Positions 35,082 through 43,984 of a DNA stretch of 64,000 nt are shown here, one piece after another. The notes beneath the pieces were generated by a model. It was given only the letters and a program-made list of their open reading frames with translations. It was not told where the DNA came from and did not search any database. A program made the translations under genes and the position numbers. Numbering within the stretch: the first letter of the stretch is position 1; every line of letters begins with the position of its first letter. Source of the DNA: Bacillota bacterium (GTDB taxonomy: Bacteria > Bacillota > Clostridia > Lachnospirales > Lachnospiraceae); assembly GCA_023437715.1 (NCBI GenBank), contig JAEZFK010000072.1, forward strand, positions 1 through 64,000, written 5' to 3'.

Positions 35082-35936
35082 TTAAATCCGATCCAGTATT
35101 TTATGAAGCGCCTCATAAGCCATGGTAAATGCCTCTTCACCGCTCAGTTTTTTCTTCTCTCCTGCATTCTGTTCCAGAGCGCTGAATCCTGCGAAGTCGC
35201 TTAAATGGGGTTCCAGAGATAAAAATCCCTTATATCCACCATCCTTCAGCATTTTTAAAATCTTTTCCACATTTCCGTCGCCCATGCCTGCCGGAACCAC
35301 CCCTGCATCGGACCAGTTGGCATCCTTTACATGGATGTAGGTGATGTAAGGCTTTAACATCTCATAGGCTTCCAGAGTGTCCTGCTTGCACTGTACGAAA
35401 TTGGCAAAATCAAATACGGCCTTAAAATGATCCCCGTAAAATGCTTTCATGATTTCCAGACACCGTTCTGCCACATCTCCGTAAATATCCTTTTCATTTT
35501 CGTGAAGAAGTGTCACCTGGTTCGCCTTTGCGTAGTCCGCAAGCTGTCCAAGCTGTTCCATAACCTTTCCCCGGTAGGGCTCATAGCTTTCATCCTTGGG
35601 CATGAAAAAGCTGAACATACGGATGTAGGGAGTCTCCATCTCATGGGCGATCTCCACCGTATGCTTATAAAGCTCCATGTGAGACGCAAAGTCGTCGGTA
35701 ATCTGTATCTTTCCGATGGGAGAGCCTACAGAGGACAAACGGATGCCGGACGCATCCAGCTGCCGCTTGATTTCCTTTACCTGATCCATAGGATATTCCA
35801 CCAGGCCTTTTCCGTTTACGCCCCTCATTTCCACGTACTGCATATTCAGTTTCTTTAATACCTCAATCTGTTTTCCTAAATCCATATCGATTTCATCCGC
35901 AAAACCGGATAAATGTATTCCATCCCACATTGTCAT
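35082..35936 (-). CDS. sugar phosphate isomerase/epimerase-like TIM-barrel protein
   Basis: 284 residues of the AP endonuclease 2-like TIM barrel family. Visible metal-site motifs are TLLHENEKDIYGD, AVFDFANFVQCK, YIHVKDANWSDAGVVPAGMG and GFLSLEPHLSDF. The family includes inosose dehydratases, epimerases and isomerases; the exact reaction is unknown. It is the last gene of a three-gene operon with two Gfo/Idh/MocA dehydrogenases, a combination typical of cyclitol or unusual-sugar conversion by oxidation and epimerisation. Start at 35936 or Met3 at 35930; AAAGGTG precedes both. Confidence 0.85.
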   Translation of the reverse strand: MTMWDGIHLSGFADEIDMDLGKQIEVLKKLNMQYVEMRGVNGKGLVEYPMDQVKEIKRQLDASGIRLSSVGSPIGKIQITDDFASHMELYKHTVEIAHEMETPYIRMFSFFMPKDESYEPYRGKVMEQLGQLADYAKANQVTLLHENEKDIYGDVAERCLEIMKAFYGDHFKAVFDFANFVQCKQDTLEAYEMLKPYITYIHVKDANWSDAGVVPAGMGDGNVEKILKMLKDGGYKGFLSLEPHLSDFAGFSALEQNAGEKKKLSGEEAFTMAYEALHKILDRI

Positions 35937-35956
35937 ATCACCTTTCCTTTCTCTTT

Positions 35957-37111
35957 CTAATAGCTTCCTTCCGTATTAAATACTACTCCTGTGCCCTCTT
36001 TTTTCCGTGAAGCCGCACGGCGCTTATTCAGCTCGGAAAGGAACAGCTCTTCATCAAAGGGAAGCTCAATTTCTTTCTTTAACCAGCTGGACAAGTGCAT
36101 GGCATTGGACAGCGTAAGCCCGTGAATTCCTTCCTCGCCGTCTGCAACCAGAGGAGTTCCCCGGAGAATCTTTCCGGCAAAGGCTTTCATAACGCCCACA
36201 TGCTGTTCGTTCATTCCATCGGTTTCCACTTCCGTTACCGTGCATTCCGGCGTGTCAAATCCGCCCTTTGCAGTTTTGCAGAAGGTGCGCTCATTGACGG
36301 CCAGCTTATGAAGCGTCAGCTTATCATTTTCACAGACCAGCTTACCCATTTCCAGAGTTACTTCAAACCGGTTGGTTCCGGGTGCATCTGCTGTGGTGGT
36401 GACAAAGACTCCTGTTGCCCCGTTTGGATATTCCAGATAAGCAGTCACATCGTCTTCTACCTCAATATCATGCCATTTTCCATTGTGGCAGAAAGCCTGT
36501 ACCTTGCTTGGCATTCCGCAGATCCACTGGATCAGGTCCATATTGTGGGGGCACTGGTTTAAAAGCACGCCGCCGCCTTCTCCATCCCAGGTAGCTCTCC
36601 AGCTTCCGGAATCGTAATAAGCCTGGGTGCGGTACCAGTCGGTGACGATCCAGTTGACCCTTTTAATAGCGCCCAGCTCCCCGCCGGTCACAAGCTCATG
36701 CATTTTCCGGTAAATGCAGTTGGTCCTCTGGTTAAACATCATGGCGAAAACGCAGCCGCTCTTCTTGGCCGCCTCGTTCATTTCCCTGACCTGCTTTGTA
36801 TAAACGCCTGCAGGCTTTTCGCAAAGAACGTGAAGCCCGTGAGCCATGGCGTCCATAGACAGCTCCGGATGCTGATAATGAGGCACCGCAACCAGAACCG
36901 CATCGCATAAGCCGGAGGCGATTAAGTCTTTTCCTTCTTCAAGAATTACCACACTTTCCGGCAGATTCTCCCGTGCCCAGTCTCTCCGGCGCTCCTGACG
37001 GTCTGCGACCACGGTCAGTTCCAGCTCCGGCACCTTGTTTTCTATAATGCTCTTACAGTGGTTGCTTCCCATGTTTCCAATTCCAATAATACCAAGTCTT
37101 ACCTTATCCAT
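35957..37111 (-). CDS. Gfo/Idh/MocA-family dehydrogenase
   Basis: 384 residues. Rossmann start LGIIGIGNMGSNHCK, catalytic motif HVLCEKPAGV near residue 97, and GEGGGVLLNQCPHNMDLIQW with the conserved His of the substrate domain. The last 30 residues are basic and Ser/Thr-rich. NAD(P)-dependent oxidation or reduction of a sugar or polyol. Starts 2 bases after the stop of the upstream dehydrogenase gene, with GGGGAG as RBS. Confidence 0.9.
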   Translation of the reverse strand: MDKVRLGIIGIGNMGSNHCKSIIENKVPELELTVVADRQERRRDWARENLPESVVILEEGKDLIASGLCDAVLVAVPHYQHPELSMDAMAHGLHVLCEKPAGVYTKQVREMNEAAKKSGCVFAMMFNQRTNCIYRKMHELVTGGELGAIKRVNWIVTDWYRTQAYYDSGSWRATWDGEGGGVLLNQCPHNMDLIQWICGMPSKVQAFCHNGKWHDIEVEDDVTAYLEYPNGATGVFVTTTADAPGTNRFEVTLEMGKLVCENDKLTLHKLAVNERTFCKTAKGGFDTPECTVTEVETDGMNEQHVGVMKAFAGKILRGTPLVADGEEGIHGLTLSNAMHLSSWLKKEIELPFDEELFLSELNKRRAASRKKEGTGVVFNTEGSY

Positions 37112-37113
37112 GT

Positions 37114-38133
37114 TTATCTCCCCTCATTTCTTGCAGATTCATAAATATCCATTACTGTGTTAAATGTATTTTCTGTGGAAGCCAGATCATTGGCATATGC
37201 CTTTCCTGATTCCAGACAGTCATAAAAATCCCGGATACAGGCCTCGTGGCCCATGCCCCAATAGGCCTTTCCCAGGGCTGCTGCCTTTGGCGCCTGCCAG
37301 TATACCGGTTCTTTCTCCGCCTCCGTCTGATACCAGACAGTCGTCCCTTCCAGACGTGCGAAGCCCTTTTCACAGGCCAGCTCTAAAAATACAGGAGCGT
37401 CTGCGGCGTAAGCGGTTGTTGCATAAAAGCTTGCGCTCACCGGAGACTCACCTTCTGAAAAGACCATATAGGCTTCCAGGGTGTCCTCCACTTCCATGAT
37501 CCCTCTTAAGTGGTGGTTGCACATGGAGGCTTCCGTCCTTATGGGTTTTCCCATCCAGTTGAGCAGCAGATCCAGGGTGTGAATGGACTGGTTGATCAGA
37601 GCTCCGCCGCCTTCCGTTTCCAGCTTGCCTCTCCAGCCGCTTTCCGTATAATAGGGTGCATCCCTGTGCCAGGTCACAAAGGCCCTGCCGCCTAATATTC
37701 TGCCCAGATTCCCCTCTTTTAAAAGCGCGCTTATCTTTTCTGTTGTTTCATTATAACGGTTCTGGAAACAGATGCCCAGACGGACTCCGGATTCTTCTGC
37801 CGCTGCTTTCAGCTCTTCAAACTGGGCTCTGCTGATAGCCGGCGGCTTTTCCATGAACACGTGAATCCCTTTTTTTAATGCAGCCACAGCCATAGGCACG
37901 TGACAGCCATGGGGAGTGCAGATGTGGAGCACGTCCAGTTTTTCCTTTTCAAGCATTTCCTCCAGGGATTCGTAAACCGCTCCGTTTCCTCCCGTATAAT
38001 GGGAGGAATATTCCTCCGCCCGTTCCCGGCGGATGTCTGCCAGAGCACAAAGCTCAACCCCTTTTATTTCCTTCAGAACCGTGGCGTGGACGTTCCCTAT
38101 GTTTCCGCAGCCAATTACCCCAACCTGAATCAT
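37114..38133 (-). CDS. Gfo/Idh/MocA-family dehydrogenase
   Basis: 339 residues. Rossmann motif VGVIGCGNIGNVHA, HVFMEKPPAI, and TEGGGALINQSIHTLDLLLN with the conserved His. It is related to the neighbour downstream but only distantly, so the pair probably acts on different intermediates of one pathway. RBS AGAGGGG is 4 bases before the ATG. First gene of the operon; its promoter region carries 21-bp-spaced repeats shared with the divergent AraC gene. Confidence 0.9.
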   Translation of the reverse strand: MIQVGVIGCGNIGNVHATVLKEIKGVELCALADIRRERAEEYSSHYTGGNGAVYESLEEMLEKEKLDVLHICTPHGCHVPMAVAALKKGIHVFMEKPPAISRAQFEELKAAAEESGVRLGICFQNRYNETTEKISALLKEGNLGRILGGRAFVTWHRDAPYYTESGWRGKLETEGGGALINQSIHTLDLLLNWMGKPIRTEASMCNHHLRGIMEVEDTLEAYMVFSEGESPVSASFYATTAYAADAPVFLELACEKGFARLEGTTVWYQTEAEKEPVYWQAPKAAALGKAYWGMGHEACIRDFYDCLESGKAYANDLASTENTFNTVMDIYESARNEGR

Positions 38134-38173
38134 GGTACCCCTCTTTTCTTTTTTGTGTTTCTGTGATAGATTA

Positions 38174-38202
38174 ATTATATACTGTTTTTAACGCAGTTTG
38201 TT
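38174..38202 (-). promoter_or_regulatory. promoter of the dehydrogenase/epimerase operon
   Basis: TATAAT (38174-38179) with only AACAAA at the -35 position (38197-38202, spacer 17), minus strand. The poor -35 directly abuts the first of the direct repeats. Confidence 0.6.
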
Positions 38203-38238
38203 TGCGTAGATTGACTAGAAACATGCACAGATTGTCTA
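38203..38238. promoter_or_regulatory. direct repeats, likely AraC-type operator
   Basis: TGCGTAGATTGACTA (38203-38217) and TGCACAGATTGTCTA (38224-38238) match at 12 of 15 positions with an offset of 21 bp. They touch the -35 of the minus-strand operon and reach almost to the RBS of the plus-strand AraC gene, so activation of one and repression of the other is likely. Confidence 0.65.
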
Positions 38239-38253
38239 TTTCAGGAGGCCTTT

Positions 38254-39099
38254 ATGAAAAAGGAGAGCAAGTACGATTACAGCGAATTTACGGAGCCTTT
38301 CAGCTGTGACTTTTCCACCAGCCAAATGGCGGGAAATGTGGATTTCCACATGCACAACAGTCACGAGATTTATCTGCTTTTAGACGGCCACGTTCAGTAT
38401 TTTGTGGAAAACGTCTGCTATCCTTTACAGCCCGGCAGCCTGATCCTGTTTTCCAACCGGGAAATTCACAAGGCAATCAACGCCACAAATGAGGCCTTTA
38501 CGCGGCTGGTCATCCACGTAAATCCTGCCTTTATCCGGCCTTACTGCACCCCCAACACCAACCTGTTAGACTGCTTTCACCGGGAACCGGCTATGGGAAA
38601 TCTTGTGCAGCTTTCGAAAGAAGAATATAAGGAGCTGGTGGACCTTGCCCATACCCTGAAAAAGGCAATAAAAAACCGCTGCGCTTACGGCAGCGATTTG
38701 ACGGCAGTCACCATATTGATTCAGATTTTAATACTCATCAACCGGAGCTGGCAGAAAACAAGCGCCTCCCGGACAGCTCCCAGGCCCCACAGGGCCCAGG
38801 CCATTATGAGCTATATTGATGAAAATTTAACGTCCCCCATTACCCTGGACTCCATTTCCCAGGCTCTTGCTCTGGACAAGTATTATTTAAGCCATTTGTT
38901 TAAATCGGAAACAGAAAGCAGTATCTTTCAGTATATCGTGGTAAAGCGGGTGTCTCTGGCAAAAGAGCTGCTGACTCAGGGACATACGGTTTCAGAGGCC
39001 TGCCATTTGTCAGGGTTTAATGATTACTCTAATTTTATACGGACATTCCGGCAGATTACGGGGAATACGCCGGGACAGTTTAAGAGGCTGAGCCGGTAA
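38254..39099 (+). CDS. AraC-family transcriptional regulator
   Basis: 281 residues. N-terminal cupin-like sensor (VDFHMHNSHEIYLLLDGHVQ, then PGSLILFSNREIHKA) and a C-terminal double HTH (SPITLDSISQALALDKYYLS, CHLSGFNDYSNFIRTFRQIT, TPGQFKRL). Its RBS is AGGAGG. Divergent from the Gfo/Idh operon, which it probably controls in response to a sugar or polyol. It ends 22 bases before a convergent gene. Confidence 0.93.
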   Translation: MKKESKYDYSEFTEPFSCDFSTSQMAGNVDFHMHNSHEIYLLLDGHVQYFVENVCYPLQPGSLILFSNREIHKAINATNEAFTRLVIHVNPAFIRPYCTPNTNLLDCFHREPAMGNLVQLSKEEYKELVDLAHTLKKAIKNRCAYGSDLTAVTILIQILILINRSWQKTSASRTAPRPHRAQAIMSYIDENLTSPITLDSISQALALDKYYLSHLFKSETESSIFQYIVVKRVSLAKELLTQGHTVSEACHLSGFNDYSNFIRTFRQITGNTPGQFKRLSR

Positions 39100-39121
39100 G
39101 GAGGATAACCGGAACTTTCCC

Positions 39122-39889
39122 CTACCGGGATTTATAAGCAGGGTCTGCCGGATATCCGCCCCGGATCTTCTGCATCCCCCGCTGAAGAGCATCCTTTGAC
39201 TGCTTCCAGTCCGCATCCTTATTTAAATAGTCAAATTTTTCAATGAACCAGTCAATATCGCCGGAAACCCGCTCCAGATTCTGTTCCATGATGTTAAACA
39301 GAAAAGGATAGAATTCTTTCCGTTCTCCGTCGCTCAAATACCGGTCTGCCCCGCTGCACAGGTCACCGAAATGATGAAGGCAGAAGCCTTTACCGGTTTC
39401 AACCTTATGTCGAAAGGTCTCATCCTTTTTGTAAAGATGAAAAAAGGTGGCCACATAGCGCTGAAAGCTTTCCGAAAACCGGTCGCAGATATAACAGGTT
39501 TTCTCCTTTTCAGCCACCCAGGCGCTGATGGAGTTGGAGTTCTCTCCTTTTCCTGCCTTTCCTGTAATCCGGTCTTTTAAGGAGGTTTTTCCCGGAGAGA
39601 AATTCTTGAATTCCTCCCGCATTTCATTGATCAGCTTTTTATAATAGGTTTTCAGTATCCAGCCATTTCCCAGGGCATTGCCGTAGTCCAGCATTTTCTT
39701 CTGGTGCATCCGGCAGAAGCCTGCCTTATCCGTGGCGTCCCGGGTGTCACTTTCCATATAGGAGGCGCAGGAACCCAGCACAAAGTCCATAAGCTCCTGC
39801 TCCGCTTTTCTTTCCAGGAAGCAAAAGGGGCATTCGTCCGCCTCGTCTACGGCGTCATTTAGCGGTATCTCGTATAATTTTTCTTTCAT
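39122..39889 (-). CDS. DUF6062-family protein
   Basis: 255 residues, mainly helical, without membrane segments or signal peptide. It is Cys-rich in a regular way: DECPFCFLE near residue 19, GFCRMHQKKM (C.x.x.H), TCYICDRF and GFCLHHFGDL, suggesting paired CxxC / CxxxH metal sites. I recognise it as the DUF6062 family found in Clostridia; the function is unknown. It follows the response regulator by 8 bases, so it is likely the third gene of the kinase-regulator operon and may be a metal- or redox-related partner (inference). Confidence 0.75.
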   Translation of the reverse strand: MKEKLYEIPLNDAVDEADECPFCFLERKAEQELMDFVLGSCASYMESDTRDATDKAGFCRMHQKKMLDYGNALGNGWILKTYYKKLINEMREEFKNFSPGKTSLKDRITGKAGKGENSNSISAWVAEKEKTCYICDRFSESFQRYVATFFHLYKKDETFRHKVETGKGFCLHHFGDLCSGADRYLSDGERKEFYPFLFNIMEQNLERVSGDIDWFIEKFDYLNKDADWKQSKDALQRGMQKIRGGYPADPAYKSR

Positions 39890-39897
39890 GGCTTTTC

Positions 39898-40587
39898 TTA
39901 CACCTTAAACCGGTACCCCACGCCCCATATGGTCTCAATATACTGAGGCTTCGCCGTGTTGAACTCGATTTTCTCCCTGATCTTCTTAATATGAACCGTG
40001 ACCGTGGCAATATCGCCGATGGATTCCATATCCCATATTTTATTGAACAGCTCTTCTTTCGTAAAGACATGGTTGGGATTCTGAGCCAGAAAGGTCAAAA
40101 GGTCAAACTCCTTGGTGGTGAAGTTCTTCTCTTCCCCGCTGACCCACACCCGTCTTGCGGTCTTGTCGATCTTAAGACCCCGGATCTCAATAATTTCATT
40201 ATCCGGCACGCCGCTTCCGATCAGCCTTTCGTACCGGGCCAGATGGGCTTTTACCCGGGCCACCATTTCACTGGGGCTGAAAGGCTTTGTCATATAATCA
40301 TCGGCCCCCAGACCTAAGCCCCGGATCTTATCAATGTCCTCCTTTTTGGCGGAAACCATGATGATGGGGGTATTCTTTACCTCCCGGACCTTCCGGCATA
40401 TCTCAAAGCCGTCTATTCCCGGAAGCATTAAGTCCAGGATGACCAGGTCAAAGTCTTCATAAAGAGCCTTGGAAAGCCCTGACTCCCCGTTATTTTCAAT
40501 TTCAACCTCAAATCCGCTGAGCTCTAAATAATCCTTTTCCAGCTCTGCGATGCTCACTTCATCCTCCACGATCAATATTCTGCTCAT
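39898..40587 (-). CDS. OmpR/PhoB-family response regulator
   Basis: 229 residues. Receiver domain with IVEDE, phospho-acceptor Asp52 (VILDLMLPG) and Lys in DYMTKPFSP; C-terminal winged helix with FTTKEFDLLTFLAQNPNHV and VTVHIKKIREKIEF. The start at 40587 (MSRILIVEDE) overlaps the stop of the kinase gene in an ATGA arrangement; the longer frame lies inside that gene. Gene order kinase-then-regulator is less usual for this class. Confidence 0.94.
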   Translation of the reverse strand: MSRILIVEDEVSIAELEKDYLELSGFEVEIENNGESGLSKALYEDFDLVILDLMLPGIDGFEICRKVREVKNTPIIMVSAKKEDIDKIRGLGLGADDYMTKPFSPSEMVARVKAHLARYERLIGSGVPDNEIIEIRGLKIDKTARRVWVSGEEKNFTTKEFDLLTFLAQNPNHVFTKEELFNKIWDMESIGDIATVTVHIKKIREKIEFNTAKPQYIETIWGVGYRFKV

Positions 40588-42080
40588 TCCTGTATGACCT
40601 CCTGGTATTTTCTCAAAACGAAATGGATCTCCGTGCCGATGCCTTCCTTGCTGGTAGCCCAAATCCGGCCTCCGTGATCCTCAATGATCTTTTTCACGAT
40701 GGACAAGCCGATCCCGCTTCCTCCCTGGGAAGAATTTCTGGAAGAATCGGTGCGGTAGAACCGGTCAAAGATGTTGGGCAGATCCTTTGCAGGAATCCCT
40801 TTCCCGTTATCCTCAATTTCCACCTGGATGAAATCTCCCACATCCTTGATGCGGATGTTGATGATCCCGCTCTTCTTATCCATATATTTTACAGAATTGC
40901 TGATAATATTATTGATGACCCGGCGCATCTGCTCCGCGTCGGCGATCACCACCACGTCCTCGTCCACGTAGTTAAAATACCCCAGCTCAATATTCCGAGC
41001 CTCCATCTCAAGCCCTACTTCGTCAATACAATCCCTGAAATAACCTGCCACATTGATCTTGGAAAAGGTATAAGGGATCTTGTTGGTATCGATCTTTGAA
41101 TAAAAGGTCAGCTCGTCAATCAGCTTATCCATATCATTGGCCTTATTGTAAATGGTCCGGATATAGCGGTCCAGCTTCTCCGGGGAAGAAGCCACCCCAT
41201 CCATGATCCCTTCCACATAGCCCTTGATGGCCGTGATGGGAGTTTTTAAATCATGGGAAATGTTGCTGATCAGTTCCTTATTCTCCTTGTCATACTGGAC
41301 TTTTTCCTCTGCGGATTCCTTTAATCGGATTCTCATTTCTTCAAAATCCAGGCAAAGCTGTCCTACCTCGTCATCGCTCTCCACTTCGAGAGAAAAATCC
41401 AGATTCCCGTCCCGGATCTTCTTGGTTGCCACCTGAAGCCGCCCTAAGGGGCTTACTACGGAGCGGTACACCCACATCATGAGAATGGCATCCGTAAATA
41501 CCATAATCAGGATGATGGCCATAAGCATTTCCGACATCATGGCCTTAATCTCAGGAAGAAGTCCGTCCACATTGGAAACGATGAACACACTGCCCTTTTC
41601 TCCGTCCGGGTAAAGGAAGTCCATCTGCTTCACCAGATGCTGGGTTTCCCCGTCCAGATAAATGGCGCCGTCAATTCCGCTGTCCCCATCCTCATATTTG
41701 GGAAGCTGGTCGTAAAGGCCCTGGGTAACATGGCTGTTTCCGTCAAAAACCAGGGTATCTTCCTTTCGGACGATGATATAGGCATATTTCGATGCCAGGC
41801 TTCCGTTAAGCTTTTCCAGATACTGGGTATCGTTAAACTGACCGGGGTCGCTTTCCAGGAGGCTGCTGATTTCTTTCTGGGTTTCCTGGGTCAGGCGGTT
41901 GAAAATCTGAAGAGAATTGCTTGACAAAAGATCGATCTGCTCTGTTAAATTATAATTTTTCCGGAATGCCTTCATCTGGTAATTGCTGAGTCCGGCGACA
42001 ACCGCAAACATCAGGGTCAGGGGAATCACCGTTATAATTACAAAGGCGACAACCAGACGGGTTCTCAATTTTAATTTCAC
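40584..42080 (-). CDS. sensor histidine kinase with HAMP domain
   Basis: 498 residues. Membrane helix at about 8-31, an extracellular segment of roughly 140 residues, a second helix (MAIILIMVFTDAILMMWVY), HAMP, HisKA with ISNISHDLKTPITAIKGYVE, and HATPase_c with INNIISNSVKYM, VEIEDNGKGI and GGSGIGLSIVKKI. The start codon is GTG at 42080 with GGGAGAG upstream. The ligand is unknown. First gene of the operon with the OmpR-type regulator and DUF6062 protein. Confidence 0.93.
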   Translation of the reverse strand: MKLKLRTRLVVAFVIITVIPLTLMFAVVAGLSNYQMKAFRKNYNLTEQIDLLSSNSLQIFNRLTQETQKEISSLLESDPGQFNDTQYLEKLNGSLASKYAYIIVRKEDTLVFDGNSHVTQGLYDQLPKYEDGDSGIDGAIYLDGETQHLVKQMDFLYPDGEKGSVFIVSNVDGLLPEIKAMMSEMLMAIILIMVFTDAILMMWVYRSVVSPLGRLQVATKKIRDGNLDFSLEVESDDEVGQLCLDFEEMRIRLKESAEEKVQYDKENKELISNISHDLKTPITAIKGYVEGIMDGVASSPEKLDRYIRTIYNKANDMDKLIDELTFYSKIDTNKIPYTFSKINVAGYFRDCIDEVGLEMEARNIELGYFNYVDEDVVVIADAEQMRRVINNIISNSVKYMDKKSGIINIRIKDVGDFIQVEIEDNGKGIPAKDLPNIFDRFYRTDSSRNSSQGGSGIGLSIVKKIIEDHGGRIWATSKEGIGTEIHFVLRKYQEVIQE

Positions 42081-42145
42081 TTTGTGTTTGTCTCTCCCTT
42101 GCTCCTAAACTTTATTTTAAGAAAAAATTTATATTTCGTAAGGGT

Positions 42146-42154
42146 ATTATATCA
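42146..42154 (-). promoter_or_regulatory. extended -10 promoter of the kinase operon
   Basis: TGATATAAT on the minus strand, about 65 bases before the GTG start; no good -35. The remaining gap up to the metK terminator shows no gene. Confidence 0.5.
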
Positions 42155-42386
42155 CACATGGGCAGAAGAATTTATAAAACAATTCTAAAATTTATCTGTA
42201 AAAAGAAAAAGGCTGATTTCCAGGGCTTTTAGGCCTGAAGCGGCTGATTCTCAGACTTTTCCTTTTATTCCATAACCTTCCTGCCATGCCGGAAAATTTT
42301 TTCGTATCAAAAGAAGTTCATAGAAATCTAATAACTTTTATATTATAACTTATATTGACAGATATTTACAAGAGCAGATTGTAACG

Positions 42387-42432
42387 AAAAAAGGACAGAG
42401 CTCACGGCTGCCCGTAAATTCTCCATCCTTTT
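42387..42432 (-). terminator. metK terminator
   Basis: Interrupted stem AAGGA..GAG..ACGG / CCGT..CTC..TCCTT followed on the minus strand by TTTTTTCG; lies 25 bases after the metK stop. Confidence 0.75.
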
Positions 42433-42457
42433 CTTCTATATTTATAGGGGTTATAAA

Positions 42458-43645
42458 TTATAAATACTTCTTTAAAAGCTCTACCTTGTCAAGCTTTTCC
42501 CAGGGCAGGTCTAAATCATGTCTGCCGAAATGACCGTAAGCAGCCGTCTGCTTGTAGATCGGGCGGCGTAAATCCAGCATCTTTATGATTCCTGCAGGAC
42601 GTAAGTCAAAGTTCTCGCGGATGATTTCCACCAGCTTTTCATTGCTCAGTTTTCCAGTTTCAAAGGTATCTGCCATAATGGAAGTGGGGTGAGCTACGCC
42701 GATAGCATAGGAAAGCTGAATCTCACACTTGTCAGCCAGTCCTGCTGCCACGATGTTCTTTGCAACGTAACGGGCTGCATAAGCGGCGGAACGGTCCACC
42801 TTGGTGCAGTCCTTGCCGGAAAACGCTCCGCCGCCGTGACGGGCATATCCGCCGTAGGTATCCACGATGATTTTACGTCCGGTCAGGCCGCTGTCACCGT
42901 TTGGTCCGCCGATAACAAAACGGCCGGTAGGATTGACAAAAAACTTGGTATTCTCATCCACCATCTCTGCGGGAAGAATTTCATCAAACACATATTTTTT
43001 GATATCCGCGTGGATCTGCTCCTGGCTTACATTTTCATCGTGCTGGGTGGATAAAACCACTGCATCCAGGCGGAAAGGCTTTCCATCCTCACCGTATTCC
43101 ACTGTTACCTGGGTCTTTCCGTCGGGACGTAAGTAGGTAAGGGTTCCGTCCTTGCGGACCCTGGTAAGCTGGAGGGCCAGCTTGTGGGCAAGGGCGATGG
43201 GATATGGCATATATTCTTCGGTTTCATTGCTCGCAAAGCCGAACATCATTCCCTGGTCTCCTGCCCCGATGGCATCGATCTCCTGGTCTGACATCTTGTT
43301 TTCCTTTGCTTCCAGAGCCCGGTCAACGCCTAAGGCGATGTCCTTTGACTGCTCGTCAAGGGCCACGATAACGCCGCAGGTATCACAGTCAAAGCCGTAT
43401 TTGGCCCGGTCATAGCCGATTTCTCTTACGGTTTCGCGGACGATCTTCTGAATGTCCACATAGGCATGGGTGGTGATCTCACCCATAACCAGAACAAGGC
43501 CGGTGGTGGTGCAGGTCTCACAGGCCACGCGGCTCATGGGGTCCTGCTTTAACAGCTCGTCCAGAATCGCGTCGGAAATCTGGTCGCACATTTTATCCGG
43601 ATGTCCCTCGGTTACAGACTCGGAAGTAAATAATAATTTTTCCAT
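42458..43645 (-). CDS. metK: S-adenosylmethionine synthetase
   Basis: 395 residues, full length. Motifs are LFTSESVTEGHPDKMCDQIS at the N-terminus, the signature GAGDQGMMFGFA (about 116-127), GGYARHGGGAFSGKDCTKVD (P-loop-like phosphate site) and SYAIGVAHPTS. It makes SAM from methionine and ATP. RBS GGAGG precedes the ATG at 43645. Monocistronic, controlled by the SAM riboswitch in its leader. Confidence 0.98.
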   Translation of the reverse strand: MEKLLFTSESVTEGHPDKMCDQISDAILDELLKQDPMSRVACETCTTTGLVLVMGEITTHAYVDIQKIVRETVREIGYDRAKYGFDCDTCGVIVALDEQSKDIALGVDRALEAKENKMSDQEIDAIGAGDQGMMFGFASNETEEYMPYPIALAHKLALQLTRVRKDGTLTYLRPDGKTQVTVEYGEDGKPFRLDAVVLSTQHDENVSQEQIHADIKKYVFDEILPAEMVDENTKFFVNPTGRFVIGGPNGDSGLTGRKIIVDTYGGYARHGGGAFSGKDCTKVDRSAAYAARYVAKNIVAAGLADKCEIQLSYAIGVAHPTSIMADTFETGKLSNEKLVEIIRENFDLRPAGIIKMLDLRRPIYKQTAAYGHFGRHDLDLPWEKLDKVELLKKYL

Positions 43646-43690
43646 GTTGTCATTTCCTCCTTAATATACATGGGGGAATAACAAAAAGAA

Positions 43691-43860
43691 AAGTCCGCAG
43701 CAACGCGGACTTGATTCAACAATGTATCAAATCCTCTTATTGCTCGATTTCTCGCTCAGGTTGGCACCTTCCAGCCGCTCTTTTCTGGCGAATCGCCATT
43801 TCCGGTCGGGGTTGCCGTGACTTCACAGATCCTTTGTATCTCCATCACTCTGAATAAGGG
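43691..43860 (-). promoter_or_regulatory. SAM-I (S-box) riboswitch with terminator
   Basis: On the minus strand the conserved S-box blocks appear in order: CTTATTCAGAGTGATGGAGA at the 5' side of P1, TGAAGTCACGGCAACC, GGTGCCAACCTGAGCGAGAA, and CAATAAGAGG closing P1 (aptamer about 43859-43733). A terminator stem AGTCCGC / GCGGACT with TTTTC follows at 43712-43692. SAM binding should stabilise termination and switch metK off. Confidence 0.95.
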
Positions 43861-43916
43861 ATATTACGTACTTTTCATTTGTTATTCAATTGTAAGGTGT
43901 ACCATATTGCATATGT

Positions 43917-43945
43917 ATTTTAGCGCATTCAAAAACAGCTGTCAA
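43917..43945 (-). promoter_or_regulatory. sigma-A promoter of metK
   Basis: TTGACA (43940-43945) and TAAAAT (43917-43922), spacer 17, minus strand, about 50 bases before the riboswitch. Confidence 0.87.
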
Positions 43946-43984
43946 GAAATTTTTCTTTCTTTTCCCCCTCTTGATAAGAAATTC

